A stretch of 64,000 nt of DNA from Oscarella lobularis. Taxonomy: Eukaryota; Porifera; Homoscleromorpha; Homosclerophorida; Oscarellidae. The notes under the pieces are model-generated. The model searched no databases. It saw only the letters and a list, made by a program, of their open reading frames with translations, and was not told where the DNA came from. This document shows positions 33,801 to 44,600 of the stretch, piece after piece (within the stretch, counting starts at the first letter, position 1; every line of letters begins with the position of its first letter). The stretch spans positions 248,001-312,000 of the forward strand of contig NC_089182.1 of the NCBI RefSeq assembly GCF_947507565.1. Direction: 5' to 3'. Made by a program: the position numbers and the translations under genes.

Positions 33801-34306
33801 AAATTCACGTAGCTCCCGAAGCCCTTACATCTCAACGAGTATCCGGAGGCACGGATATATGGAGCGTCGGCGCCGTAGTCATTACCCTGTACGATAAAAG
33901 GAGAAACGGCTTCTTTTTTTTTAAATAGCAGTGCGTGTCTTCTTCTCCCCAGGTTGACAGGGACTCCTCCCTTCGCTGGGAACACCGACGAGGAGACGAT
34001 CGAACGAACGCGCAAGCTGGAATATACGAGAGGAAACGTCTTCGCGTCTCTGTCTCCCGAAGCGGTGGAATTCGTGCGCGAGCTTCTCACCCTCGATCAA
34101 AAGTAAGTTCGCTAGACAAATCGTCCAAGTCTCGTCGATGCGCTGTTCGTTGTAGCGATCGCCCGATGGCGTGCGACTGTACCAAACTGCCGTGGATGAA
34201 GGCGACGGCGGCGCAGTCGGCTAAGCGGCAAAAAGTCATCGTACCAACGACAGACTTGCAGGCGTACATACGCCAGCGAAACTCGAAGTTAAGTCGCGCA
34301 ATTTGA
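15839..34306 (+). CDS. Giant CRAL-TRIO / spectrin / double RhoGEF / multi-SH3 / tandem-kinase protein (Trio-obscurin-like)
   Basis: One long run of exons, all in phase, with no stop, promoter-like gap or new start recognised between them; roughly 4,500-5,000 residues by estimate. Order: short N-terminus [24 protein letters not shown] + [15 protein letters not shown], the hallmark of the Trio/Kalirin CRAL-TRIO domain; a long spectrin-repeat array (~17,040-23,400); acidic/Ser-rich linker; DH1-PH1; five SH3 domains; DH2-PH2; a divergent SH3; Ig; FN3; kinase 1; Ig; FN3; kinase 2. Trio/Kalirin activate Rac/RhoG/RhoA in cell and axon guidance and have one terminal kinase, whereas paired kinases are typical of obscurin/UNC-89. 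The first intron (~15918-15972) is inferred because the DVLGLL exon frame lacks an ATG. A CG dinucleotide run (16253-16267) lies in intron 2. The whole could still be two genes if a promoter is hidden between modules. Confidence 0.85.
16363..16998 (+). other. CRAL-TRIO (Sec14) domain of the giant RhoGEF/kinase
   Basis: Exons encode [68 protein letters not shown] and [16 protein letters not shown]. These line up one-to-one with the Trio N-terminal lipid-binding-like domain, including the final FxGxLxYNHxxWIEIR block that leads into the first spectrin repeat. Confidence 0.85.
17042..23400 (+). other. Spectrin-repeat array of the giant RhoGEF/kinase
   Basis: Continuous helical exons carry recurrent Trio-type spectrin hallmarks: [21 protein letters not shown] (split), W...[51 protein letters not shown]...[18 protein letters not shown] and W...[11 protein letters not shown]. 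By counting the WxxRxxxLxxxxxxxxF linkers there are about eight to ten repeats. A poly-Gly insert (~18,963-18,990) interrupts one of them. Confidence 0.8.
23926..25195 (+). other. First DH-PH (RhoGEF) module
   Basis: DH conserved regions: [20 protein letters not shown] (CR1), [15 protein letters not shown] with [20 protein letters not shown] (CR3). These match Trio GEF1 ([30 protein letters not shown]). [18 protein letters not shown] follows as in Trio. The PH domain has [19 protein letters not shown] and ends [17 protein letters not shown] activity toward Rac/RhoG-type GTPases is inferred from family. Confidence 0.88.
25575..27880 (+). other. Array of five SH3 domains between the two RhoGEF modules
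   Basis: SH3-1 (~25580) ends [11 protein letters not shown]3-2 (~26100) ends [12 protein letters not shown]3-3 (~26480) has GWWMVRT and [11 protein letters not shown]3-4 (~27300) has DWWLARIP and [10 protein letters not shown]3-5 (~27670) has GWWLVSS and GWAPATYL. Pro-rich linkers (poly-Pro near 26,290 and 26,873) sit between them and could be ligands in cis. Confidence 0.85.
28265..29700 (+). other. Second DH-PH (RhoGEF) module
   Basis: CR1 [41 protein letters not shown] and CR3 [20 protein letters not shown] followed by [15 protein letters not shown] are a complete DH domain. The PH domain begins GDLLLQDAFLV, contains [15 protein letters not shown] and ends [11 protein letters not shown]. 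In Trio the second GEF is RhoA-directed; here specificity is unknown. Confidence 0.85.
30985..32185 (+). other. Kinase domain 1 of the giant protein, probably active
   Basis: Titin/MLCK/Trio-type kinase. Gly loop [13 protein letters not shown]-binding Lys in SCAAKVM, catalytic loop HLDLKPENILL (Asp codon 31492-31494), GNPEFVAPEVL and [18 protein letters not shown] are kept. The DFG motif reads DFS (31655-31663), so the Gly is changed while the metal-binding Asp stays. It follows an Ig (~30240-30535) and FN3 (~30540-30845) pair. Confidence 0.85.
32412..33000 (+). other. Ig and FN3 domains between the two kinases
   Basis: The Ig domain has [20 protein letters not shown] and [17 protein letters not shown]. 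The FN3 domain has [10 protein letters not shown] and [21 protein letters not shown]. An Ig-FN3 pair in front of each kinase repeats the same module twice, which suggests internal duplication of an Ig-FN3-kinase unit. Confidence 0.85.
33093..34220 (+). other. Kinase domain 2 of the giant protein, predicted pseudokinase
   Basis: The Gly loop [14 protein letters not shown] and the Lys of VYAAKF are intact, and the DFG motif is normal (Asp codon 33687-33689). The catalytic loop, however, reads YLNLLPETILL where active relatives have HLDLKPENILL: the catalytic Asp is Asn (codon 33578-33580), the following Lys is Leu and the metal-binding Asn is Thr. APE (MAPEAL) and DIWSVGAVV are present. It probably binds nucleotide without phosphotransfer. 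Confidence 0.82.
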
Positions 34307-34571
34307 CGCAAAAAAACGAAAGCCACTTCGCGCTAGGAACCCCCGCTTTTCAAATTCGTTTCTTCCTTTAATAATTTTTATCTTTTTTTTTTCTCTTTGA
34401 CGTGACGTTTTGAGGTCATAGCCATAGTTTCCCCTACTCCCTCTAAGGCTCGAGTGTACCGTTCCTTTTCTCTTTTTTTTGTTGCTACGTTAATTATAGT
34501 GGCCCACCAATAAGGTGAATTATTATTATAAAGTAATCAAAATTCTAAATAAGATACCCACGCAGCCCTTT
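34307..34571. other. Intergenic region between convergent genes
   Basis: 265 bp between the stop codons of the giant gene and the RCC1-repeat gene. T-rich tracts and short A/T runs fit 3' UTRs; no gene seen. Confidence 0.5.
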
Positions 34572-37102
34572 TTACAGTCGTGCCGGCGACCTCAACATCG
34601 TCCACGACGACGACGACGGATTTCTCTTCGCCGTCAAAATCGATTTGAGCTGTTCCGGCTTGGGGCTCTTGCTCTCCCACGCCGCCGGCGTAATTTTCGA
34701 AGACTTTTGTTCAACGCGCCCGTAGAAACGTCGTCGCGGCGGCAAAGCACCGAACCTCTTCCGCTGAAGCGAATCAGACGTCACCGGTCGGAGAGAAACG
34801 AGCGGAACCGTCGTCGGCGTCGCGTAGATGAGATTAGGCGTCGACGACGATGACGACGACGACTCGGATTTTGTGGAGGAAAAACTTCGACGGATAGCGA
34901 AAGTGGCAGCGTTTCGCTTGCTCACGAGCGACGCGTTGCCGCCACCGCCGCGACCTCGGCCCCTCGAGAACGATTGCGATAAGGTCAGTTCAATGTTAGG
35001 GGTTTTAAGTAGAGGCCTTGGGGGATTAATAGGCTTAGGCGCCTGGGCGACGGGGCGTCGTACGAGTTTTCCCGTCGTCGGTTTAGGAGCCGTCACTTTT
35101 GGCGACGATGTGATGATGGGAGGCGACACGGAGCGTCGACACGAACATCGGCTGTGATTTTGCCGACTGTCCGGACGCGCTTCGTCGACTACGATTACTT
35201 TCGATTTGCTGACGGGCGGAAGTGACGGCGACGGCGGCGGTGACGCCGCGCGCAGAGAGGGAGACGGAACGGGGTCACTGCGGTTGAATTCTTCAGCTGA
35301 AATATTGGGAATGACGACCGGCACCGGCGGCGGCGGCGGACTCATTTTCAGCACTTGGTCCGAATCGCTTGTGAGTCCGGCGTCGCTCTCGACGTCCGTC
35401 GCGTCGCTGTCTTCAACTGCTTCCCATTCTATGATAGTAAGGAGCTCGCTACTGTACTCCGCCACCTCGTATAGCGTTCAACTCACCTGGCTGCCCCGTT
35501 ATGGCTAAAATGTGCCATGATCCGCATTTTATCTGCGAAAACGCGGCGTGATATTTTATTTTGTAAAGGAGACACCACCAACCTTCGCGATTTTGCGACC
35601 GTCTGTGTCAATGCGAAGTGGCGTCCACTGTCGGTTGCCTTCAGGTCTATCACTGAACATGACTCTATTGGTGTTCTTGCCCCACATGTACAAATTGCCG
35701 TCAGCTGAAATACACGACGTCGATTTAATCGCTCGTCCGACGTACTTATATTATTATTATTACGCGTGATGGCGACGCTGAAATTTTCGCCGGCAGAAAT
35801 CTGCGCAATGGCGCCGTCAAAGGCATTTTCGGAAATCGCCTGGGGCAACGTCAGACGAGTGATTTCCGTATCGTGACCGAGTTGACCCTCGATCCCCACC
35901 CCGAAGCTGTACACTGTGCCTGATCCGGACAGTAGCATGGAGTGAGCGGATCCGCACGCAATAGATCGTATGCGCTTCCTACGAAAAGACAACAGTCGTG
36001 AGAAAAAAAAAGATGCTTTGTCAGCACTTACGATACAGGTATTCTGATCGGCTTCAGTATATTTTTGTTTCGTCCTAGAGCTCTCGAATAGCCCCAGGCA
36101 AAGACGTGCCCTTTTTCTGCAAAGAAAACACACAGCGAGTGCATATGCAAGAACACGACGAAATCTTGCCCCACCATCAATGGCGAGCGAATGATTCGAC
36201 CCACAGCCGACGTCGCACATCGACGGCAATTCTTCGATCGGTTTCGGCACGACCGAATCTCCGGCATCGCCCAAGCCGAGCTGCCCGAACGAGTTGCTCC
36301 TGCGAGAGAGAGAAACGAGAGAGATGCAATCAAAGAAAAGCAAAAGGCAAATGAGACGGAAACTCGCCCGCAAGATGCCACCGTCCCGTTGAATAAAAGA
36401 AAGAGCGTGTGCCGCGAACCGCACGAAACGTGGCTCACTTTGCAGTGCTGCAGGCTCCGCATCAATTGCGGTTTGTACTGGCAAAAAAGAGGTACGTAAA
36501 GCATCGAATAGAGATAATCAAACGATTTCTTCACATGATTTCGCTTATAGTCTGGCGATCTGAAGTCGTAACCGAGCTGGGCGCTGAAATTGTTGCCGCA
36601 CGTGAACACGCGTCCGCTCTCCGTCACGATCATAGTGTGCCGACCGCCGCAGTCGACCATGCGTATCATCGGCTGGAGAAGGACTTCGAATTGAAGACGC
36701 TGCGGCGTCGCGTGATTCGTCCGATCGTCGTTTCCGAGCCTGAGAATCCCGAGGTGCACGCGAACGCGCCCTAATGTTTGTATAGGAACTTACTGCCCGC
36801 TGTTACCATTGCCCCACGCGTAGACCTCGTTATTTTCTATCGCACGACTAATGGTTAGCTAATGGGCGCTTTTCTCTCGTAGGTGACGTCGAACCGGTAA
36901 GGACGGCGCTGTGGCTGGCACCGCAAGCGACGTATTTCACCCCGCAGCCGCCTCGACCGAAAAAATCCAATTCGGCTCTGGCGAGAGCGACGTCGGCGGA
37001 GTCCCCGTGGCCGTGCTGGCCGAACTCGCCGCCACCCCAACTGAGCAAGGACCCAGCTTTGGCCGTTCCTCGTTTGTCACGATCCCGATCCGACGTGAAC
37101 AT
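34572..37102 (-). CDS. RCC1-repeat (beta-propeller) protein with Ser/Pro-rich tail
   Basis: The N-terminus MFTSDRDRDKRGTAKAGS leads into RCC1 repeats: LLSWGGGEFGQHGHG...VACGASHSAVLTG, EVYAWGNGNSGQ, MVDCGGRHTMIVTESGRVFTC, VSCGSRHTLFL, NSFGQLGLGDAGDSVV with GCGSNHSLAID, HVFAWGYSRALGR, IACGSAHSMLLSGSGTVYSFG and GENFSVAIT, about seven blades in all. After the propeller an exon of about 285 residues is rich in Ser, Pro and Arg and looks disordered (PPPPPVPVVIPN, NPPRPLLKTPN). RCC1-fold proteins act as exchange factors or scaffolds; no specific orthologue was recognised. The last intron lies at about 35430-35482. The gene is divergent from LIG4, 229 bp apart. Confidence 0.8.
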
Positions 37103-37331
37103 GGTCTGAAAATGTCAAGAGAGAGACATGTCAGGCTGTCATTGTTTATCGTGGTTAGGTTTACCACCTACGGTGAAGCCAAGGAGTTGAAACAAGGCTG
37201 TCTCTCTGTTCCTCTCCTTCGTCACTGGTGTTACCCCGATCAACACACGGGAACTGAGAGTCGGAGGCAGGAAGTGACCAGCAGGCCAGGGGGTCCCTCC
37301 CCCTTATCTATCCTGGCTTTTCCTACACAGT
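37103..37331. promoter_or_regulatory. Shared upstream region of the RCC1-repeat gene and LIG4
   Basis: 229 bp between divergent start codons. No specific site was recognised, but the spacing implies a bidirectional promoter. Confidence 0.4.
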
Positions 37332-40300
37332 ATGACCATGTCTTCGAGTGTCGCCGAGAAGGTCCCCTTTCAGGACCTGTGCCTTCTTTTCGCCAAAGTG
37401 GCGTCGACAAGCGGCAAAGACGCAAAAGCGCAGCTCCTCAAATCATTCGTCGAGCACTGGCGCCAGCTCCACGCCGAAATGCACGCCGACGACGAAACGA
37501 CGGTAAGAACAGACGATTTCGTCGTCGAAAACAAAAGAAGACCCCTTTGCGCAAAAACAGGACGATTCGTTTCATCCCGCAATGCGACTCATCCTTCCTC
37601 ACGTCGACCGGCAACGGCTCGCCTACGGAATGAAAGAGGCAAGTGTGAACGTGCATCCGACTCGCGGTTCGCTTTTTCATTTTTTCTTAGGTACTTTTGG
37701 CTAAGTTCTACATCGACGTTCTCGGCATTGCAAAAGAAAGCGACGACGCGCAGAAACTGCTGAAATATCGCGCGCCGCGCACGGCTCGTCAAGAGGCGGG
37801 CGACTTTGCGAGCGTCGCCTATTACGTGCTCAAAAATCGCTGCCCAGAAACGGGAAGGTCAGAAAAAATTAATTAAATAATTAATTAATTAATTAAAAAA
37901 CATCGACGCAGACAAATTCATTTTTTTCTCTCTCTCTCTCTCTCTCTGTTCAGTCTGACAATTGCAGACGTGAATAAGGATTTAGATGACTTGTCTCTCT
38001 GTAACTCGAAAAGAGATCGCGAGGGAATGAAACGAGCAATGATGCATCTGCTTCGAAATCTGAGCGCAGTCGAACAGGTGAGATATATAATCTATATGTT
38101 CAGTACAGCACACGTGTCTCTGAGTGGTTTTAGAAATGGCTCATTCGAATCGTACTCAAAGACATGAAAATGGGAATGAGTGAAACGTCCGTCTTTCGCG
38201 TCTATCATCAGGACGCATTGGATCTTCACAACGCGTGCACCAATTTGGAAAAAGTCAAAAAATCTAATTCATATATATTTTATCTTATTTATTTCTATAG
38301 GTGTGCAAGGATCTTCGCGATCCTTCCGTGCGTCTCGTGGAGAACGAAATAGCGCTCTTTCAGCCGTTTCGACCGATGCTCGCGAGCCGCGTGAGCATCA
38401 GTCAGGTGACGCGTCTCATGGATCACAAGGAATTCTTCATGGAGACGAAATACGACGGCGATCGCATGCAGCTTCACAAAGACGGCGAAAAATATCTCTA
38501 CTATTCGAGAAGGTAAATAGAAAATTTTCGTTTTTAATTACTAATAAATGAGCGGGACTTTTTTAGCTCCAAAGATTACACGTCATCGTTTGGGGCATGT
38601 CCCACTGAGGGAACGTTCACGCCGGTCATTCATTCGACGTTTTCTTCCAAAGTGACGTCATGTATTTTGGACGGCGAAATGGTGGGCTACGATCCCGTCA
38701 CCGAGTGCTTTATGTGAGCGCGCGCGCGAGAGAGAAAAATAGCGAGATACTATTTCTAAATTGATTTTTCTTTATAGGCCAAAGGGAGAAAATATTGACG
38801 TGAAGTCGCTGGGTGCAGGAATGGGCAAAAAAGGCGGTGAGCTTAAATTCTCTATGACAATAATGTCTTTATGAAGAATTTAGGATCAACGGCTCATCAA
38901 TGCTTTGTTGTTTTTGACGTGCTCATGGTAAATGGAAAGAATTTAGGAACGGCTCCTTATCACCAGAGAATTAGCCATTTGCCTCAGTAGGATGATATGC
39001 GGTCCTCTCGTTTTTGTATCTCTTATTATGCCTCTAGAATATTTGAACCTCTAGTGGGTAGAATGATGATAAGCAAAACACAGAAAGCATCTACAAAGTA
39101 AATCCATTACGGCTCCTAATTACGTATATAAAAGAAGGGTATTAGAGAGGAGATAATTGCTGCTCTTAATGACGCGATTGATAAACGAGAGGAAGGCCTT
39201 ATGATCAAGCATCCCGACTCAACATACCGTCCAGACAAACGAAAGGGTACACCAATATGAAAAAAAAAATCATGATCCCTCATCGCCGACTTTCAGGCAG
39301 CGGCTGGCTGAAAATCAAACCGGAATACATCGACAGTCTTAGTGACCAGCTAGATCTGGTCATCATTGGAGGATACTACGGACGTGGCAGAGTAGCGAAA
39401 ACGTTATGAACTAAAAAGAATTTTCTTTGATTTTTTTTCTACTAGCGTCGAGGCGGAATGATATCTCATTTCTTGTGCGGTATTGCTGTTCCCTCGGACA
39501 ATCCTTCTGACCATCCCAGCGTCTTTTATTCATTTTGTAAAGTAAGGAGGCGCGTTTTTCCCAATACGTTTTATTTGCTGCATCGTGGTGTTTTTATTCA
39601 AGGTCGGTACTGGGTACACTATTGAGGAGCTGAAGCAGCTGGGACGGAAGCTTGAACCGTATTGGAAACCATTTGACACGAATCGTCCGCCTTCTTCGGT
39701 CATCTTAGCTCCTGGGTTCAAGGTAGTGAGAAGGTAAAATTTTTTCAAAAAGTCGCTATTTCTAATTTCTTAGGAAAAACCGGACGTTTGGATCGAGCCA
39801 AGCGATTCGCAAATAGTTCAGATAAAAGCAGCCGAAATAATTGTGACAGACAAGTAAGCACCGAAAGAAAATTATGTGACTACCTACCTACCTACCTATC
39901 TACTTAGATTCAAAGCGAATTTCACCCTTCGATTTCCTCGTCTTGAACGCATACGCGACGACAAAAGGTGGTACGAGTGCATGAACTTGGACGAACTGAA
40001 CAGGGCTCGACTGGTACGCATCTCCCTCCTCCTTCCACCCGCGCGATTCCCCTTCCCTTGCGCAGACGGCCCAGGGACGATTGACTCATCGTCATTTTGA
40101 CGACGACGGCGAAGACGGCGGAACGCCGAAAAACAAACGAAAAGTGGCGATAAGGCCAGTGAGGCAGAGAGCCGTCGCCGCGCAGTTTCGACCCGCCGAC
40201 GTGTCGTCTGTTTCTCAGGTAGAATGAATGCTAGAACGGCTACTGAAATCCTCTATCTCTCTCTCTCTATCTAAGGTCTCCAAAATGTTTGAAGGCGTAG

Positions 40301-41390
40301 AGTTTTGCATAGTGAATGGGTGTCCGGGTCAGAAGACGAAGGCGGAGTTGGAAAAAGCCGTCGTTGAGGTGCAAAAAAGTTTACCTGATTTTATATATTT
40401 TAATATGTATTCCAGCATGGTGCGAGTTTTGTCCAAGCTCCCGGTGTTAATACCCGTTACGTCATAGCCAATAAAATGACGATGAAAGTAAAGAACATAA
40501 TCAGGTTAAAAATTCAGTCAGATCATAGATAGAGCAAATTCTAAGGTGTTTGCTTTAGTGCGGACGTCTATGACGTTGTCAAAGCTGAATGGCTTATTTC
40601 TTGTCTGGTATAGTTTCCTTATACAGAGGAGTGGATCTTTAGCGTTAATCGTCTTTTCAGAATGCTAAGAAACGCGTCATTCTAACGCCGTTGCACATGC
40701 ATCACAAGTCGCCGTCGACGGCGGCTCAATTTGACATCGATTTTGACGAATTCGGTGACAGTTTTACGCACGATGTCGACGAACGTCAGCTGAAAGCGAC
40801 AATGGCTATCATGCCTTCAGTTGACGTCAGTACTGTGTACTTCTTTGCTCTTTTAGTAGGCTGTATTTGCATAGATGGATCCCAGTGAAATAGGAAGGCT
40901 TGATGAGAGGTATTTTCCGGAAGCTACAGAAGAGGGATTGTTTCGAAGACTGAAGTAAACGGAAGAGGGAAATTATCAAAAATGTTTATTTTTTCCCTTT
41001 AGATTTTATTTGGATAAAAATGCTATTGTTGGAGATTCATTGACGGTATGCCATTTACTTACACATGTCACTCATTTGCGGAATTCTATTTTAGTCTTTT
41101 TCTTCTCCGCTGGAACTTGTCGGTTTGCATCTTCGCTATTACGGTGGAACTGTACCGGAATTGCTGACGGATGACGTCACTCACGTGGTCTTTGATTCCA
41201 AGTACGCACAAAAGGAAATAATTTCTATTTGGATGACTTTTGTTACGTTTTTAGTGATCTATCACGCCTTTCTGATATTCGAGCTCTTGCTCGACAGAGA
41301 GCGCGGAAATTTCATTGCGTAAAAAGTGACTGGGTTGCCTACTGTATAGGGCAACGTGCATTGCGCAATGAGCGTCCTTTTGAACCGTAA
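37332..41390 (+). CDS. LIG4: DNA ligase IV
   Basis: LIG4 with XRCC4 seals breaks in non-homologous end joining. Start [20 protein letters not shown] matches the N-terminal domain (VPFADLCSTLE in human). [37 protein letters not shown] and [20 protein letters not shown] follow. The adenylation motif [15 protein letters not shown] carries the nucleophile Lys (~38448). [33 protein letters not shown] and [20 protein letters not shown] are motifs III-V. The OB-fold part has [33 protein letters not shown] and [20 protein letters not shown]. Two BRCT domains follow: [15 protein letters not shown] (~40275) and one ending [17 protein letters not shown]. The XRCC4-binding linker between BRCTs is represented by the [12 protein letters not shown] region. 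All ligase motifs seem intact. A long TTAA run and a CT run lie in one intron (37868-37950). Confidence 0.94.
37868..37950 (+). repeat. (TTAA)n and (CT)n repeats in a LIG4 intron
   Basis: AATTAATTAA units (37868-37897) and a CTCTCT run just before the acceptor lie in an intron between the NRCPETGR exon and the [14 protein letters not shown] exon. The CT run may double as the polypyrimidine tract. Confidence 0.8.
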
Positions 41391-41681
41391 ATAGTCTGGT
41401 CGTCTAAGCAACGGGCACGTCCCGGATCGAGCGATCATGACATCATTTCGTGATTCGAAGGCGGGCCCTAATCTCTTGTTCAATCTCGTTTCCGCGTTAC
41501 CCACGCCTTGCGCAGTTGTCCCTCTCTACAGCAACTTCTCTAGTCTCTACAGCAGCCTTGTCTTAGAAACGACGTCGCGGACTGACGCGCGCACGCAAAT
41601 CGCGACGACGGCGAACGGACGAAGAAGGAGAACGAGCGCACGCGAGAGAAAACTGGGGCCCCGCGTGTAAGTGTGACGTCG
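41391..41681. promoter_or_regulatory. Region between LIG4 stop and adhesion GPCR start
   Basis: 291 bp that must hold the LIG4 3' UTR and the GPCR promoter. It is CG-rich on the right side; nothing specific was recognised apart from a TGACGT core just before the ATG (41675-41680). Confidence 0.35.
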
Positions 41682-44600
41682 ATGGAACGACGGATCGCCG
41701 CTAGCCTTTTCCTAACGCTAAGTATCGCGCTCCTCGCCACGTCGCTCGTCTCTACGAGCCCCTGCGACTCGAACGAAGGTGAGAGTCGCAGTCTTCCGGC
41801 TTTATGACTGAATTTCACCCCCCTCCTCATAGACCGGGACGGCGTTCTTTTCGAATCGACATCGAACGCAACGCTAGAGCTCTCATCGACAACTAAACTA
41901 TCTTTCCGATTCTCGTCGACGAGCGAAAGCGGAACGCTCGTACGCGCGCAAACGACAACAACGCAACGTTTTCTCTTCCGCGTATCGATTCGAGACGCTC
42001 GCTTTCTCGCGATCATTTTCGGCGCCGACGACGCCGAACCCGAAGCGCTTCTCAACTACACGTCGATCGCGACGACGTGGAATCGTATCGAAATCGAATT
42101 CAGCGCGAGCGAATTCGTCGTCGCGCTCGATTCGCAACGAAGCGTCGCGCGCGATTACGGCGCGCCGTGGCCGAACGGCGAGCCGATATCGTTCGATTTC
42201 GGTGTCGACGGCTTCGTCGGCTGTCTATCGCGACTCGTCGACTTCGCGGGTGGCGACGCGGACGAGCGGCACGCGATCGCTTTATACGATTTCAATGGGA
42301 CTGCGAATTTGAGCCCGTGCTGCCCCCCTCCCACGTTTAGCGCTCTTTTGACTGATGACCCCACGTCGACCGCTCTTTTGACTGAATCGTTGCTCCACCC
42401 CACGCCGATCGTTCGTTCGACGGAATTGCGATCGACGCCGACGATGTCGACGCCGCTGCCGTTCACGCGTCCGGCGCCGATGTCGACGATCGTCGTTCGT
42501 AATTTTCGAGCGCTTTCGTCGTCGTTTTCTCCGTCGACGATTTTTTTCGAAACGCCGTCGCCCACGCCCACTTTCACGCCCAGTCGTACAAGTCTCAGTC
42601 CAGCACACGAGATCCGGTTGTTGATGAAGGTAAGAGGAGCCAACGATGGGTGGGGAGTTTGTTTGTATTTCCTCGGGTTTTGGTGGGAAGCGATTTTCCG
42701 CCCCGTGCTTAGAAGTACCACTTCCTTCTTATTCCCTTTATTCATCATAGACACTGTAGTACACTACTATTAGAGTCTATCTGTAGGAATTTTTCATATA
42801 GACTTCTATTTTGGATTCCTTTCTTTTTTATATGTCTCTTTGTGCGGGCGCGCTCTCCTTTTGGCCTTCTAGACGTTTGTTTACTTTAGGCGGGCGTTGG
42901 AAAGGAAAACGTGACGAACGTGGCGAAGAACTTGAGCAGGTTAACGTCGGATACGTCGAAGTCGGCGGGATCGAGTGAAATTGTCAGCGCGGTTGTCGAT
43001 TTGATGGAAACAATCGTTGGCCTAGAAATCAACGAGGTAGAAGAGAGGAAATGAACGTCGACGAGAGACAGCCTCACAGGTCATCTTTTTTTTTACCTAG
43101 ACGGCTCGCTATGTGATGGAAACGGCAAGTCATCTAATGGATTTTGACGAAGAAAAGCTGACGAAAAGCCAAGAGGCCAATAACACATCTGTCAGGTAAC
43201 TATAGTTCCTTTTTTTTAAAAAAAATTGCGACTTTTTTTGTCGTTTTAGGCTATTGAACTTGATTGATGACGTTGCTCAAAACGTTTCGCTCAATTTAAC
43301 AAGCAGTACATTTTCTTGGGCTTTCAGCAATCTCAAACTTCTCGTCGTCGGAGTGGATCCCAAAACGATACCCGCGTCTCCTGAAAACCAAACCCGCGGA
43401 TTTTTATTCGACAGCTTGAGCGACAGAACCCAATTGGAATTATCCGGAGAGGCGCTGGAAAAACCCTTGCAACACGGCGTTTTTCATCGATGGTGGTTCG
43501 TCTCCTATAGCACTAGCAAGTTGTTTCAAAGTGGCGAGGTCAATGGAACAGAAGTCATTGCCGCTTCCGTTTCTACGGGTGCCGTGCGAAATTTGAGTGA
43601 TCACATCGAATTGGTATTCAATACGCGTTTCTTCGGCGAAGTCGTTCGGTCCCTGTCGTGCGTATTTTGGAAATTTAATAGGTAGGATAATACAAGAAAT
43701 TTTTACGATGATTTACTAAGAGAGGTTCTTTTTTTTAGCTCTAGTCAAATGGGTGGCAGTTGGTCAAGCGAGGGCTGTAAGGTGCAGAAGCAATATGAGT
43801 CAAATGGCACTGTCATTTGTCAATGTGACCACCTGACTCATTTCACTGTAATACCCGGAGAGGTATGCATCAACCTTTGACCTATTCAATCCCTCGCTAA
43901 ATGAACGCTTTATAGGCAATTTCACAACCGGCCGCTTTCACCAAGAAAAAATTGGCCGTCTACGTGGGCTGTGCCATTGCCGCCGTCTTTCTTTCGATTT
44001 CGCTATTCATCTTCATCTGCTTCAAGTAAATGACCGTAAACGCTTCAATCTTTGAATTCCATTATTCTGTGCCTATGTAGACGCATACGTTCGAAACGGG
44101 CCGTCGCCCACGCAAATCTCTGCCTTTGCCTATTGGCGTGCAACGTCTTATTTGCTATCAGTATCAATGGCAGTTCGTCGCAGGTACCTGGCTATCGTTT
44201 TGCATAGCGCCTTGGTCACTTTTTTTTCTTAGGCTGTTTGCAGGGGAATTGCTATTAGTTTTCACTTATTCGTTGTACTTGCTTTTCTGTGGCTTGTTGG
44301 TGAAGCCGTCGAGTTGTGTCACGCAGCTGTCGGTCGTATGGGAACCTGTTTCGACGTTCATCGGCTCAAACTAGTCCTTCCCTTACTTTGGGGTCAGTAG
44401 TAGAAAAAATTCTCGCTTTTGTCACGCAAAGTGGTTTTTCTCTCTTTAGGAATTGCGATTATCTATGTTGGACTGTGGAGCTACTTTGTCTATGATTCCT
44501 ATGGCTGCAATGCTGGCTTGTGCGTTTGTGTGACGAACGTCTTAAAAGCATTCTAATTATTCTATTTTTAGTTGCTTTCTTTCTGTTGATTACGCGTGGA

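Noticed and set aside
15839-34306. Splitting the giant gene into a Trio-like gene and an obscurin-like gene
   Set aside because: Exons follow each other with normal small introns and consistent phase, and no stop or polyadenylation/promoter-like gap was seen between modules. It remains the main alternative and is listed as such.
34515-35508. Plus-strand frames at 34.5-35.5 kb
   Set aside because: They are antisense to the Ser/Pro-rich tail of the RCC1-repeat gene and have low-complexity composition only.
42155-42754. 199-codon minus-strand frame opposite the adhesion GPCR stalk
   Set aside because: It is the complement of the Ser/Thr/Pro-rich linker; repetitive composition explains the open frame.
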